From: Salinisphaera sp. UBA1666 | Lineage (GTDB): Bacteria > Pseudomonadota > Gammaproteobacteria > Nevskiales > Salinisphaeraceae | Assembly (NCBI GenBank): GCA_002320455.1 | Contig: DCKU01000093.1 | Location: 1 to 45,410, forward strand | Length of the DNA stretch: 45,410 bases | Direction of reading: 5' to 3' | In this document: positions 1-8,078 of the stretch, piece by piece | Layout of the letters: every line of letters begins with the position of its first letter | Numbering within the stretch: the first letter of the stretch is position 1 | Made by a program: the position numbers and the translations under genes | The notes under the pieces: model-generated | The model's database searches: none | Seen by the model: the letters and a program-made list of their open reading frames with translations, nothing else | Told to the model about the DNA's origin: nothing

Positions 1-104
1 TCCGCATTAACGGGTGAGAACCCAAACAAGTGAACAAGGCACGACGTCAAATCAAGAAAGACGTGTCATGCTCGGTTATCCATTCACTATCAAGCGCGCC
101 CATC

Positions 105-263
105 ATGAACCCGCTCTGGATCATCGCTGCTATTGCCCTGCTGATCGTCGCCGTCTGGGGCTTTTATGTTTGGTACCAGAACCGCCGCTCGCGCGAGTCG
201 TTCAAAAGCATCGACTACAGCAAGCTCAACGATCTCGATAACGACGGCTGGGACGACAAGTAG
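105..263 (+). CDS. Small single-pass membrane protein with a DxDxDG motif
   Basis: This 52-aa protein has one hydrophobic segment (residues about 4-23, MNPLWIIAAIALLIVAVWGF), then a basic stretch (NRRSR) and a hydrophilic tail. The pattern suggests an N-out/C-in anchor with a short cytoplasmic tail. The tail ends in DLDNDGWDDK, which fits the DxDxDG core of EF-hand or dockerin-type calcium loops; calcium binding is inference only. I chose the ATG at 105 because the membrane segment follows it directly. An in-frame GTG at 30 would add 25 residues with no recognisable signal. No good ribosome binding site is visible for either start. I do not recognise the family. Confidence 0.6.
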   Translation: MNPLWIIAAIALLIVAVWGFYVWYQNRRSRESFKSIDYSKLNDLDNDGWDDK

Positions 264-342
264 CCGGTGTTCATGCCCGGGCCGCCGGTGTCGGCAGCCG
301 AGCGTGAAAGCCGGCGATCTCGTCTTAGGACGGCCCTGATCC

Positions 343-1764
343 TTAAGCAAACTCGGCCGGGTTGGGCATGGTCGGGAAACGGGCCGGGTAGGCATCCAGA
401 TAAGCGTTGGCCGCGCGCAGCACGCGGATATCGTCGAAGCGCCCGCCGGCCAGTTGAAAGCCCACCGGCAGGCCGGAGCGGGTGAAACCACAGGGGATGC
501 TGGCCGCCGGTTGGTTGGACAGGTTGAACGGATAAGAGAACTGGGCCCATTCCTCCCAATCGGTAAGGCTTGAACCGGGCGGCACTTCTTGATTGATTTC
601 AAAGGGCTCGATGGGCACCGACGGGGTCATCAGCAGGTGATAGTCCTGGTTGAAGTGCTCCAGCTTGGCCGTCAGCTCAGCGCGTTCGGCGTAGGCCCGG
701 AACAGGTCGATGGCGGCCCAGTGCTCGGCTTTGCGAGCATTGTCGACCAGCCCGGGATCGAGCAGTTCTTTCTGTTTGTTATCGCATTGTGAATAGACTT
801 CCAGCGAGGCGGTAAACCATAGCCGGCGAAAGATCTCCACGGGCGACTCAAAGCCCGGATCGACCTCGACGATTTCCGCGCCCAGCGCTTCCAGGTTCTC
901 GGCCGCTTCCTTGACGCGCGTAGCGATCTCGCCGTTGACATCTGCATAGCCTAAATCCGGCGAGTAGGCGATGCGCAGGCCGGTCAGATCACAGTCCAGA
1001 TCCACGCCCCAGTCGTTTGGCTGGCCGTGTAGGGCGTACGGGTCGTGATAATCGTAGCGGCCGATGACGTTGAGCATGCGGGCGGCATCCCGCGGATGGC
1101 GCACGATAGGGCCAATGCTGGACAGAGTGGTCATCTTGGCCGGCGGCCATTGTGGGGTCCAGCCGAAGGTGGGCATGAAGCCGAACACGCCGCAGAACGC
1201 GGCTGGGATACGAATCGAGCCGCCCGAGTCGCCGCCCTGATGCAGTACGCCCATGTTGAGCGCGGCAGCAGCAGCGGCCCCGCCCGAGGAACCCCCCGAG
1301 GTCAGCCCGGAATCCCAGGGGTTGGCGGTGGCGCCGAACAAGCGATTGTCGGTCACCGCTTTCCAGCCGAATTCCGGGGTGTTGGTCTTGCCGAGGATGA
1401 CGGCGCCGGCTTCTCGAAGGCGAGTGACCGGCGGGGCATCGAAGTCACAGAGTTCGTCGGAGGTGGTGGCCGAGCCCTCGCGGCAGGGCATGCCGGCACA
1501 AGAGGTCAGGTCTTTGAGAGAGACCGGTACCCCGTCGATGGGCGACAGCGGCTCGCCGCGTCCCCAGCGCCGGGCCGAGGCCTTGGCCTGGGACTCGGCC
1601 CCGTCATAGTCGACGTAGACAAACGCGTTGACGGTATCGTTGAACTGATCGATACGGCCCAGCGAAGCCCGCGTGGCCTCGAGCGGCGAGGCATCGCCGC
1701 TTTGATAGAGCGCGGCGAGATCGCCCGCATCCAGGTTGCCGAGATCGGTGTGTTTGGCAGACAT
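343..1764 (-). CDS. Amidase, amidase-signature family
   Basis: A 473-aa member of the amidase-signature family (GatA, fatty-acid amide hydrolase, 6-aminohexanoate-cyclic-dimer hydrolase type), which hydrolyses C-N amide bonds with a Lys-cisSer-Ser triad. The lysine is in VSLKDLT. The glycine/serine-rich stretch TSGGSSGGAAAA and the following GGDSGGSIRIPA carry the cis-Ser and nucleophilic Ser. Length is normal. The start at 1764 is preceded by a GAGAAGAG-like ribosome binding site; an upstream ATG at 1809 (or TTG at 1812) overlaps the stop of the aldehyde dehydrogenase gene (TGATG), so translation may also begin there by coupling. Co-transcription with the dehydrogenase hints at amide then aldehyde catabolism, but the substrate is unknown. 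There is no gatB/gatC nearby, so it is unlikely to be the tRNA amidotransferase subunit. Confidence 0.85.
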   Translation of the reverse strand: MSAKHTDLGNLDAGDLAALYQSGDASPLEATRASLGRIDQFNDTVNAFVYVDYDGAESQAKASARRWGRGEPLSPIDGVPVSLKDLTSCAGMPCREGSATTSDELCDFDAPPVTRLREAGAVILGKTNTPEFGWKAVTDNRLFGATANPWDSGLTSGGSSGGAAAAAALNMGVLHQGGDSGGSIRIPAAFCGVFGFMPTFGWTPQWPPAKMTTLSSIGPIVRHPRDAARMLNVIGRYDYHDPYALHGQPNDWGVDLDCDLTGLRIAYSPDLGYADVNGEIATRVKEAAENLEALGAEIVEVDPGFESPVEIFRRLWFTASLEVYSQCDNKQKELLDPGLVDNARKAEHWAAIDLFRAYAERAELTAKLEHFNQDYHLLMTPSVPIEPFEINQEVPPGSSLTDWEEWAQFSYPFNLSNQPAASIPCGFTRSGLPVGFQLAGGRFDDIRVLRAANAYLDAYPARFPTMPNPAEFA

Positions 1765-1808
1765 AGGTTGGCTCTTCTCGCTGCGGTTCAGTCGCTCGGC
1801 CGTGGCCA

Positions 1809-3254
1809 TCAACGATGCGCGTTGCCGATGCAGTAATACTTGGTTTCCAGATATTCCTCGATGCCCACGTGGCCGCCTTCGCGACCCAGGCCGGACTGCT
1901 TCACGCCGCCAAACGGCACGTGCGGGCCGGTGATATCCATGGTGTTGATGCCGACCATGCCGAAGTCCAATCCGCGCAGGAACGCGCGAATACGCGAATC
2001 GTCGTGGGTAAAGACATAGCTGGCCAGGCCATAAATCGTGTCGTTGGCGGCGGCGATAACGCGGTTATCGTCGTCGAACGTGGTGATTGCGGCGACCGGG
2101 CCGAAGGATTCCTCGGTCGCGATACGCATGTCGGGCGTGAAGTCGACGATGGCCTGCGGCATGAAATAGCCGGGGCCGGGCGCCTCGGCCTGGTCCCGGC
2201 CGAGGATACGCGCGCCTCTCGCTCGGCCGTCGTCGACCAGTGCTTGCATGTCGGCCACGGCATCGGCGTGGATCAGCGGGCCGATGTCGTTGGCTTCATC
2301 CAGCCCGTGGCCCACCGGCATGGCGTTCATGCGGCTAACGAATCGCGTGACGAAGGCGTCATAGATATCGGCGTGGACGAAGATCCGGTTGGCCGCGACA
2401 CAATCCTGGCCGGAGGTCTGGAACTTGGCCGCGATAGCGGCTTCGACTGCGACATCGATATCCACGTCTTCGCAGACGATGAACGGTGCGTTGCCGCCGA
2501 GCTCCATCGAGCTTGCCTTGACCGTATCGGCGGCCTGCGCCAACAGGCTGCGCCCGACGTGGGTCGAGCCGGTAAACGACAGGTTGCGCACGCGATCGTC
2601 GGTACAGACCACCTCGGCAAAACGCCGGCCGGAGCCGGTCACTACGTTGACTACACCGGGCGGTGCGCCGCTGTTCTCGGCCAGCCGGGCGAGCGCCAGG
2701 GCCGAAAACGGGGTCTCCGAGGCGGGTTTGACCACGGCGGTGCAGCCCGCGGCCAGGGCCGCGCCGACCTTGCGCGTAATCATGGCCAGCGGAAAGTTCC
2801 ACGGCGTGATGATGGCAGCGACCCCCATCGGCTCCTTGAGCGTGCCGATGGCGACGGTGGGGTCTTCCGGCGGAATAGTGGCGCCGCAGGTCCGCCGGGC
2901 TTCTTCGGCAAACCAGCGCAGGAAGCTGGCGGCGTAGTCGACCTCGCCGCGGGCTTCGGCGATCGGTTTGCCCTGTTCGCGGGTCATCAGCCGGGCCAGC
3001 GCTTCGCGGTTGTCCTGCATGCCCTGATACCAGGCCAGCAGCAGATCGGCCCGCTGACCGACAGCCGATTGGCGCCAGTCGTCGAACGCCGTGACGGCGG
3101 CCTCTACGGCCTGCTGCATGTGCGAGGTATCACTATCGGGCAGGGTCCCCAGCGTTTCGCCGTTGCCGGGGTCCACCACCTCGATCACGGCGTTCATATC
3201 AGTGGCGGGTTGCCACCGGCCGTCGATGAAACTGGCGTGCATCCAGAGCGACAT
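1809..3254 (-). CDS. gabD: NAD(P)-dependent aldehyde dehydrogenase, succinate-semialdehyde type
   Basis: A 481-aa aldehyde dehydrogenase that oxidises an aldehyde to an acid, most like GabD (succinate semialdehyde to succinate, GABA shunt). Visible family features are the cofactor-fold motif FTGSTHVGR, the general-base region MELGGNAPFIV, the catalytic cysteine in SGQDCVAANR and the late motif EESFGPVA. TPWNFP, the usual active-site loop, is also present. Starts at GTG 3263, ATG 3254 or ATG 3242 are all possible; none has a strong ribosome binding site. Its stop overlaps the first possible start of the downstream amidase gene, so the two are probably one operon. The GabD label rests on overall resemblance; glutarate- or related semialdehydes are alternatives. 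Confidence 0.85.
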   Translation of the reverse strand: MSLWMHASFIDGRWQPATDMNAVIEVVDPGNGETLGTLPDSDTSHMQQAVEAAVTAFDDWRQSAVGQRADLLLAWYQGMQDNREALARLMTREQGKPIAEARGEVDYAASFLRWFAEEARRTCGATIPPEDPTVAIGTLKEPMGVAAIITPWNFPLAMITRKVGAALAAGCTAVVKPASETPFSALALARLAENSGAPPGVVNVVTGSGRRFAEVVCTDDRVRNLSFTGSTHVGRSLLAQAADTVKASSMELGGNAPFIVCEDVDIDVAVEAAIAAKFQTSGQDCVAANRIFVHADIYDAFVTRFVSRMNAMPVGHGLDEANDIGPLIHADAVADMQALVDDGRARGARILGRDQAEAPGPGYFMPQAIVDFTPDMRIATEESFGPVAAITTFDDDNRVIAAANDTIYGLASYVFTHDDSRIRAFLRGLDFGMVGINTMDITGPHVPFGGVKQSGLGREGGHVGIEEYLETKYYCIGNAHR

Positions 3255-3329
3255 ATCGTGCACCGGTTGCCAAAAGGTGGCCCGACGATATCAGCCCGAA
3301 GCGCCCGGCTTTATCCGGGTTGCTACCGA

Positions 3330-4223
3330 TCAATGCACGGTCGGCGGCTCGGCGTCCGGGTTGTCGATCAGGGCCTCGACGTCGGCCGGCGAGAAGACAT
3401 ATTCAGTGTTGCAAAAGTGACACTGGGTTTCGATCTGGCCTTGTTCCTCCAGCACGCTGCGCAGTTCTTCGGCGCCCAGCTGGTGCAGCGCCGCGCCAAA
3501 GCGCTCGCGCGAGCAGGTACAGGAAAAGATCAGCGGGGCCGGGTCGAAAAGCCGTGTGTTTTCTTCGTGAAACAGGCGAAACAGCACGTCTTTCGAGTTC
3601 AGCACGGTCAGCTCGTGCTCGGTGAGCGTATCGGCCAAGTGGTTGATGCGATCCCAGGCGTCGGTGTCTTCGGCGGCTACTTCTCGCGGAAGTTTCTGCA
3701 ACAACAGGCCGGCGGCGTTGGCTTCGTCGGCGGCCAGCCACAGTCGGGTGGGCAGCTGCTCGGACTGGTTGAAATACGTTTCTACGCAGGCCGCCAGCGA
3801 GGCGCCTTCAAGCGGCACCACGCCCTGGTAGCGCCGGCCTTCCTTCGGATCCAGCGTGATCACGACGCGTCCTTCGCCAAACAGCTCGGCTAGGGAGTGG
3901 CCGGACAATTCGGCCCACGCGGCCTCGTCGAAGCGTGCAATGGCCCGCAGCTGCTGGGCGCGCTCGTGGTTGCCCGGGTTGGACTCGGCCATGAGCAGGG
4001 AGAGCGCCCCAGAGCCTCGTACCTCGATCGACAACGTGCCGTCGAGCTTAACGGTGGCGGTCAGTAGGGCACAGGCGGCCAGGAGCTCGCCGAGAAGCCG
4101 CTGGATCGGCTCGGGATAATCATTGTTGGCCAGCACGTCCTGATAGGTCGCCTCGAGCTGGGCGATCTCACCGCGCACGGCGGTGCCGTCGAACAGAAAG
4201 CGTTGAAGTTGATCGGTGGCCAT
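3330..4223 (-). CDS. hslO: Hsp33 redox-regulated chaperone
   Basis: A 297-aa cytoplasmic holdase chaperone that is switched on by oxidation. The N-terminal domain begins with the typical LQRFLFDGTAVRGE. The C-terminal redox switch shows the zinc-binding CxC (SCTCSRERF, near residue 236) and CxxC (CHFCN, near 268) pairs. In the family these four cysteines release zinc and form disulfides under peroxide or heat stress. Length matches the family. The start is the ATG at 4223. It lies 60 bp downstream of the SDR gene on the same strand and may be read with it. Confidence 0.96.
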   Translation of the reverse strand: MATDQLQRFLFDGTAVRGEIAQLEATYQDVLANNDYPEPIQRLLGELLAACALLTATVKLDGTLSIEVRGSGALSLLMAESNPGNHERAQQLRAIARFDEAAWAELSGHSLAELFGEGRVVITLDPKEGRRYQGVVPLEGASLAACVETYFNQSEQLPTRLWLAADEANAAGLLLQKLPREVAAEDTDAWDRINHLADTLTEHELTVLNSKDVLFRLFHEENTRLFDPAPLIFSCTCSRERFGAALHQLGAEELRSVLEEQGQIETQCHFCNTEYVFSPADVEALIDNPDAEPPTVH

Positions 4224-4283
4224 GGCGCACAGGTCCGCAGTCGGGGGCAGTACGCCACTATATGCGCGTCCGGCCGGGCCGAT

Positions 4284-5138
4284 TCAACCGGTCTGTGTCA
4301 GGGCCTCCAGACGCTGTTCGGTGTCGCGCCAGAGCCGGCGGGCCAGATCGCTGTCGCCTGCAGAACGGCTGATCGAGGCCGGCTTGCGGCCGACCAGATA
4401 CTGGCCCTGGTGTTGTCGCGCGGCGTCATCGCAGGCCAGCCAGATGCCAGTGTCCGCGCCAGTACGCGTATCGGTGAGGACGGTGCCGAACAGCTTGCGG
4501 ATCGGGCCGGGCAGCTCGGTCCAGATGCCGGTGGCAATAGCGCCCGGATGAAAGCAGTTGACGACGACATCGTGCTCGCCCAGGCGTGCGGCTAGCTCGC
4601 GGGTGAACAGAATATTGGCCAGTTTGGCCTGGGCATAGGCCTGAATCGCTGTCCAGTGCTTCTTCGGCGCGTCGAAGGTCTCAAAGCGAAGCCGACCCAG
4701 CTTGTGGGCCACCGATGCCGTGACCACGACGCGGGCGCCGGGGGTGGCGACCAGCAGCTCGCGCAGGCCCTGCATCAGGCGGAAATGCCCGAAATGCATG
4801 ATGCCGATCATGGCTTCTAGCCCGTTGCCCAGCGCGCGGGTGCCGTTGGTGAATAGCCCGGCGTTGAGAATAGCCACGTCCAGACGGTCCAGCCGCTGGC
4901 CAAGGCGCGCGGCGAAACGATCTACGTCGGCCAGATCGCCAAGATCCAGCGCCAGCGCTTCGATGGTACCGATCTGACCGGTGGTGGCGGCCTCTTGGGC
5001 GATGGTCTCGGCGGCGGCCTGTGACTTGGCCAGATCACGCGAGGCGATGATGACGTGATCGCCCTGGTCAACACAGGCCGCGGCCATCTCATAGCCGATG
5101 CCGCTGTTGCCGCCGGTGATCAGAACCTGTCGTTGCAT
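4284..5138 (-). CDS. Short-chain dehydrogenase/reductase, retinol-dehydrogenase-like
   Basis: A 284-aa NAD(P)-binding oxidoreductase. It has the SDR cofactor motif TGGNSGIG (residues 7-14), the acidic/polar NNAG-type motif as LNAG, the catalytic Ser in VVTASVAHKLG and the YxxxK pair in YAQAK. The overall pattern (Ser-Val-Ala-His after the fifth strand, FHPGAIATGI after YxxxK) is that of the retinol/WW-domain oxidoreductase-like subgroup. The substrate cannot be told. It lies between the permease gene at 5198 and hslO, all on the minus strand. Confidence 0.85.
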   Translation of the reverse strand: MQRQVLITGGNSGIGYEMAAACVDQGDHVIIASRDLAKSQAAAETIAQEAATTGQIGTIEALALDLGDLADVDRFAARLGQRLDRLDVAILNAGLFTNGTRALGNGLEAMIGIMHFGHFRLMQGLRELLVATPGARVVVTASVAHKLGRLRFETFDAPKKHWTAIQAYAQAKLANILFTRELAARLGEHDVVVNCFHPGAIATGIWTELPGPIRKLFGTVLTDTRTGADTGIWLACDDAARQHQGQYLVGRKPASISRSAGDSDLARRLWRDTEQRLEALTQTG

Positions 5139-5197
5139 AAGCGCTGTTCCCGCTGGCGAATAGAGTTGCCGTGGCGTACGGCTCGACTATGTCATGC

Positions 5198-6295
5198 CTA
5201 ATCGTGGCCTGCACCCGGCAGATGCGGCTCGTCGCCGATCACGTCTCGCACATAGGCCAACTGCACGCCCACCGCGATCACCAACGCGATCGGCGTGGCC
5301 AGTGCTACGCCCATGACGCCGGCGATCGCTCCACCCAGTACCTGTACCGACAACAGAAAGCCAGGAGCAATCGACACGGCCCGTTTTTGAATCATGGGCG
5401 CCAGGATGTAGCCCTCGATGGTATGTAGCGCGATATAGAGCACCGCGACATAGACCATCGGCCAGTAGCCGTGCAGGCCGGCCACCAGCAGCGCCGGAAT
5501 CGCCGAGACCAGGGCGCCCAGATACGGGATGAATGTAAACAGCCCGGCCAGAAGCCCCAGCAGAAAAGCAAACGGGATACCGATCAGCCATAGCCCGGCG
5601 GCACTGGCCAGCCCGGTAACGGTCATCGAGAGCACGCGCCCGGTCAGCCAGCGGCGCACGGCGTCGGCAGCTTCCTCGGATATGTCCCAGGCCCGCTCGC
5701 GCTGGCCCGGCGGAAACAGCCGCAGCAGTCCGTCGCGATATAACGACGGCTGAAACGCCAGATACAGGCCGATGATGACGATCACGAACGCATCGGTCAG
5801 CGTGGTCATCGTCACGGACGCCGCGCCCGAGAGCTCGCCGGTTAGACGCTCGCCGATTGAGCGACCCGATTCGTTCTGACTGGCCTCACCCATCAGCGAA
5901 TTACTGAGAAATGTCTGGGTCAGTTGGTAATCGTCCAGCCGCGATTGAAGCTGATCGATCGATTGCGCGACCTGTGTCTTGAGCTCGGGCGCCTGGCTGA
6001 CGATATTGATGGCAATGGCGGTGATTGAAATGCCCAGAAACAGTGCAAGGCCGGCAGCCACGATCGCCACCGCGGCATGCCGGCGCACGGGCAGGCCGCG
6101 CTGGACGACCCGGGCCAGGCCGTTCAGACCGACCGCGACGAGAAACGCCGCAAAAATCAACAGCATGGCGTGGGCGGTGGCCCAGGCAAACCAGGCCATC
6201 AGTAACACCGCCAGCGCACAGGCCGTGACCACCAGGCTGCGACGTGTGAACGCCGACAGGCTGAGCGTGTCGGTAGAAGCGTCTTGATCGGACAT
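5198..6295 (-). CDS. AI-2E family transporter (PerM/TqsA-like permease)
   Basis: A 365-aa polytopic inner-membrane protein with about eight hydrophobic segments. Two or three are N-terminal (residues about 19-90). A hydrophilic amphipathic region follows (about 95-160, with QSIDQLQSRLDD). A C-terminal membrane block contains the family hallmark region GLLAGLFTFIPYLGALVSAIPALL and a late HTIEGYILAPMIQ motif. Members export or exchange small molecules; TqsA exports autoinducer-2 and others work as Na+/H+ antiporters, so no substrate is assigned. The ATG at 6295 is followed by a short polar N-terminus. The gene diverges from the glycine-zipper gene at 6432. Confidence 0.9.
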   Translation of the reverse strand: MSDQDASTDTLSLSAFTRRSLVVTACALAVLLMAWFAWATAHAMLLIFAAFLVAVGLNGLARVVQRGLPVRRHAAVAIVAAGLALFLGISITAIAINIVSQAPELKTQVAQSIDQLQSRLDDYQLTQTFLSNSLMGEASQNESGRSIGERLTGELSGAASVTMTTLTDAFVIVIIGLYLAFQPSLYRDGLLRLFPPGQRERAWDISEEAADAVRRWLTGRVLSMTVTGLASAAGLWLIGIPFAFLLGLLAGLFTFIPYLGALVSAIPALLVAGLHGYWPMVYVAVLYIALHTIEGYILAPMIQKRAVSIAPGFLLSVQVLGGAIAGVMGVALATPIALVIAVGVQLAYVRDVIGDEPHLPGAGHD

Positions 6296-6431
6296 TGAGA
6301 GCGCCGCGGCACAAAGCGATTCGGCCCATAATGTCTGGATTGAGCCGTTGACGCACGCGCGTATCGAGCACGGTTCAAACGCCGTTCATTTCGATATGCG
6401 AACGTTACATTAATTAATGGGAGGCAGTCTT

Positions 6432-6746
6432 ATGACACAACGATTGAGTCTGTTATTAGCAATGGTCCTGCTGGGGCTGGCCGCTCCGGCGCTGGCAGAC
6501 GACACGCTGGAAAACGCGATCGGCGGTGGTCTCGGCGGCGCCGCAGGTGCGGCTATCGGTAACGAAGTGGGCGGCCAGACGGGCGCCGTGATTGGCGGCG
6601 GTCTGGGCGGCGCAGGCGGCGCGGTCGTCGCTGACAAGTTGGGCGACGACGATCGCTACGATCGCGACGACCGCTATTATCGAGATCGCCACCATGATCG
6701 ACGCCGCAGTTGTCCGCCGGGTCTGGCCAAGCAGGGCCGCTGCTGA
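6432..6746 (+). CDS. Secreted glycine-zipper protein with charged D/R/H tail
   Basis: A 104-aa envelope protein. It has a signal peptide ending in ALA (after LLGLAAPALA), followed by two glycine-zipper repeats (GGGLGGAAGAAIGNE and GGGLGGAGGAVVAD) and a tail of alternating Asp, Arg, Tyr and His, then a Pro-Pro-Gly turn and a C-terminal Cys. Glycine zippers pack helices in membranes or oligomers. The start at 6432 follows a good GGGAGG ribosome binding site seven bases upstream; an in-frame ATG at 6417 precedes that site and is rejected. It is a single-gene unit with its own terminator. Confidence 0.85.
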   Translation: MTQRLSLLLAMVLLGLAAPALADDTLENAIGGGLGGAAGAAIGNEVGGQTGAVIGGGLGGAGGAVVADKLGDDDRYDRDDRYYRDRHHDRRRSCPPGLAKQGRC

Positions 6747-6761
6747 TTGGAAAACGAAATA

Positions 6762-6787
6762 GGCCGCTCACCGAAGCGGTCTTTTTT
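6762..6787 (+). terminator. Rho-independent terminator after the glycine-zipper gene
   Basis: Seven-base stem GGCCGCT (6762-6768) pairs with AGCGGTC (6775-6781) across a six-base loop, with one G-T pair, followed by six T. It lies 15 bp after the plus-strand stop and touches the stop of the minus-strand symporter gene (6786), so it may serve both convergent genes. Confidence 0.9.
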
Positions 6788-8057
6788 ATGAACGGCGCCG
6801 CTCGCTCAACCGCTGAATCAGCGTCGCGCCGACCAGATCGCCGGTCACGTTGACGGCGGTAGCGCCCATGCCCACGAGCGCATCGATCGCGCTCAGAAGC
6901 GCCACCGCCTGCAGTGGCAGCCCAACTTGAGCGAATACCGTCGCGATCATCACGATACCCGCGCCAGGTACCCCGGCGGTGCCGATCGAGATCAGCGTAC
7001 CGACGCCAACGATGGCCGCCAGCTCGCCCATTCCCAGATCCATGCCGACAATATTGGCGGCAAATACCGCTGACACCGCGATACGAAGCGCGGCGCCGTC
7101 CATGTTGATGGTGGCGCCCAGCGGCAGGGCGGTACCGCGTATGGCACGCGCGACGCCCAGACGCTCTGCGGCGGCGAGCGTGACCGGCAATGTGCCGGTC
7201 GAGCTCTGGGTCGCAAACGCGGTGAGCGTGGCAGACCTAGCGCCGTGTACGAAGCGGGCCACGCCCGCACCCGCTGCCAGCAGCAGCAGGCCATAGAAGA
7301 CCAGCTGGCCGGCCAGGCCCAGATAGAACACGCCGATCAGTCGCGCCAGGCTGATAAGTGCATCGCTGCCCTGCGCAGCCACCGTGTGGGCCACGATTGC
7401 GAATATCCCGATCGGCAGCACCGCCAGCACCCAGCGCATGACGCGCAGCGTGATGGTTTCCAGGCCGCGAATGCCCTGGTACAGCGCCGCTACACCATCG
7501 GTGCTGTCGCTTGTTTCATAGCGCGCCAGGGCGATCGCGACACCAAAGACGATGGCCACGAACAGCACGGCCAGCATGTTCAGATCGGCAAAGGCGGCCA
7601 CGATATTGGTGGGAACGATCGAAGCCACGAGCGCGGCCGGGCCCGGATGCGCTGGGGGGCTGGCAGGGCCACTTGTCGGCAGGCTCAACCCGTCGCCCGG
7701 TGAGAAGACCAGTGCCGCGGCCAGCCCGATGATCATCGCCACTGCCGTTGTAACGACGTAGTACGCCGCCAGTGCGGCACCGGTACGCCCGAGTGCTGCC
7801 GGCCCGCTTTGATTGATGCCCACGATGACCGTCGTCACCACGATCGGCAGAATCAGCATCTGCAACGCCCGCAACACGATATCGCCGACCGCGGCTGCGA
7901 CCGGCAGCGCGGCCTCGGGCAACACAAAGCCGGCCAGCACGCCGGCAACCAGGGCAATACCGATCCAGGCGATCAGCGACAGGCGATGTAAGGCGTGCAG
8001 CATCGCGGCAGTGTGCCACGGCGGGCTCTTTGCGGCCTGTGGCACACTCCGCGCCAT
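6786..8057 (-). CDS. DAACS-family (glutamate/dicarboxylate:cation) symporter, atypical binding site
   Basis: A 423-aa membrane carrier of the GltP/DctA/SstT family with about eight membrane segments and re-entrant loops. Family signatures are a serine-rich hairpin (QSSTGTLPVTL), NMDGAAL, AGVPGAGIVM and VNVTGDLVGAT. In the last helix the Asp and Arg that hold substrate amino group and side chain in archaeal GltPh (D394, R397, numbering from memory) correspond to Gly and Ala (VGMGATAVNVTGD). The substrate is therefore probably not glutamate, aspartate or a plain C4-dicarboxylate. The ATG at 8057 has a GGAG site five bases upstream; the alternative ATG at 8003 has none. It diverges from the MATE gene with only 21 bp between starts. 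Confidence 0.88.
   Translation of the reverse strand: MARSVPQAAKSPPWHTAAMLHALHRLSLIAWIGIALVAGVLAGFVLPEAALPVAAAVGDIVLRALQMLILPIVVTTVIVGINQSGPAALGRTGAALAAYYVVTTAVAMIIGLAAALVFSPGDGLSLPTSGPASPPAHPGPAALVASIVPTNIVAAFADLNMLAVLFVAIVFGVAIALARYETSDSTDGVAALYQGIRGLETITLRVMRWVLAVLPIGIFAIVAHTVAAQGSDALISLARLIGVFYLGLAGQLVFYGLLLLAAGAGVARFVHGARSATLTAFATQSSTGTLPVTLAAAERLGVARAIRGTALPLGATINMDGAALRIAVSAVFAANIVGMDLGMGELAAIVGVGTLISIGTAGVPGAGIVMIATVFAQVGLPLQAVALLSAIDALVGMGATAVNVTGDLVGATLIQRLSERRRS
8010..8048. repeat. Perfect 10-bp inverted repeat at the divergent symporter/MATE junction
   Basis: AGTGTGCCAC (8010-8019) and GTGGCACACT (8039-8048) are exact inverse complements separated by 19 bp. They lie inside the first codons of the symporter (if it starts at 8057) or just before it (if it starts at 8003), and 31 bp before the MATE start at 8079. 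They could be a two-site operator for the divergent pair or an mRNA hairpin near the symporter start. There is no following T-run, so it is not a terminator. Confidence 0.6.
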
Positions 8058-8078
8058 TGTTTCTCCGCGACCGTCTCG

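Noticed and set aside
1815..3893. Long plus-strand open frame (692 codons)
   Set aside because: It is antisense to the clear aldehyde dehydrogenase and Hsp33 genes; long opposite-strand frames are expected in high-GC DNA, and the product has no recognisable domain.
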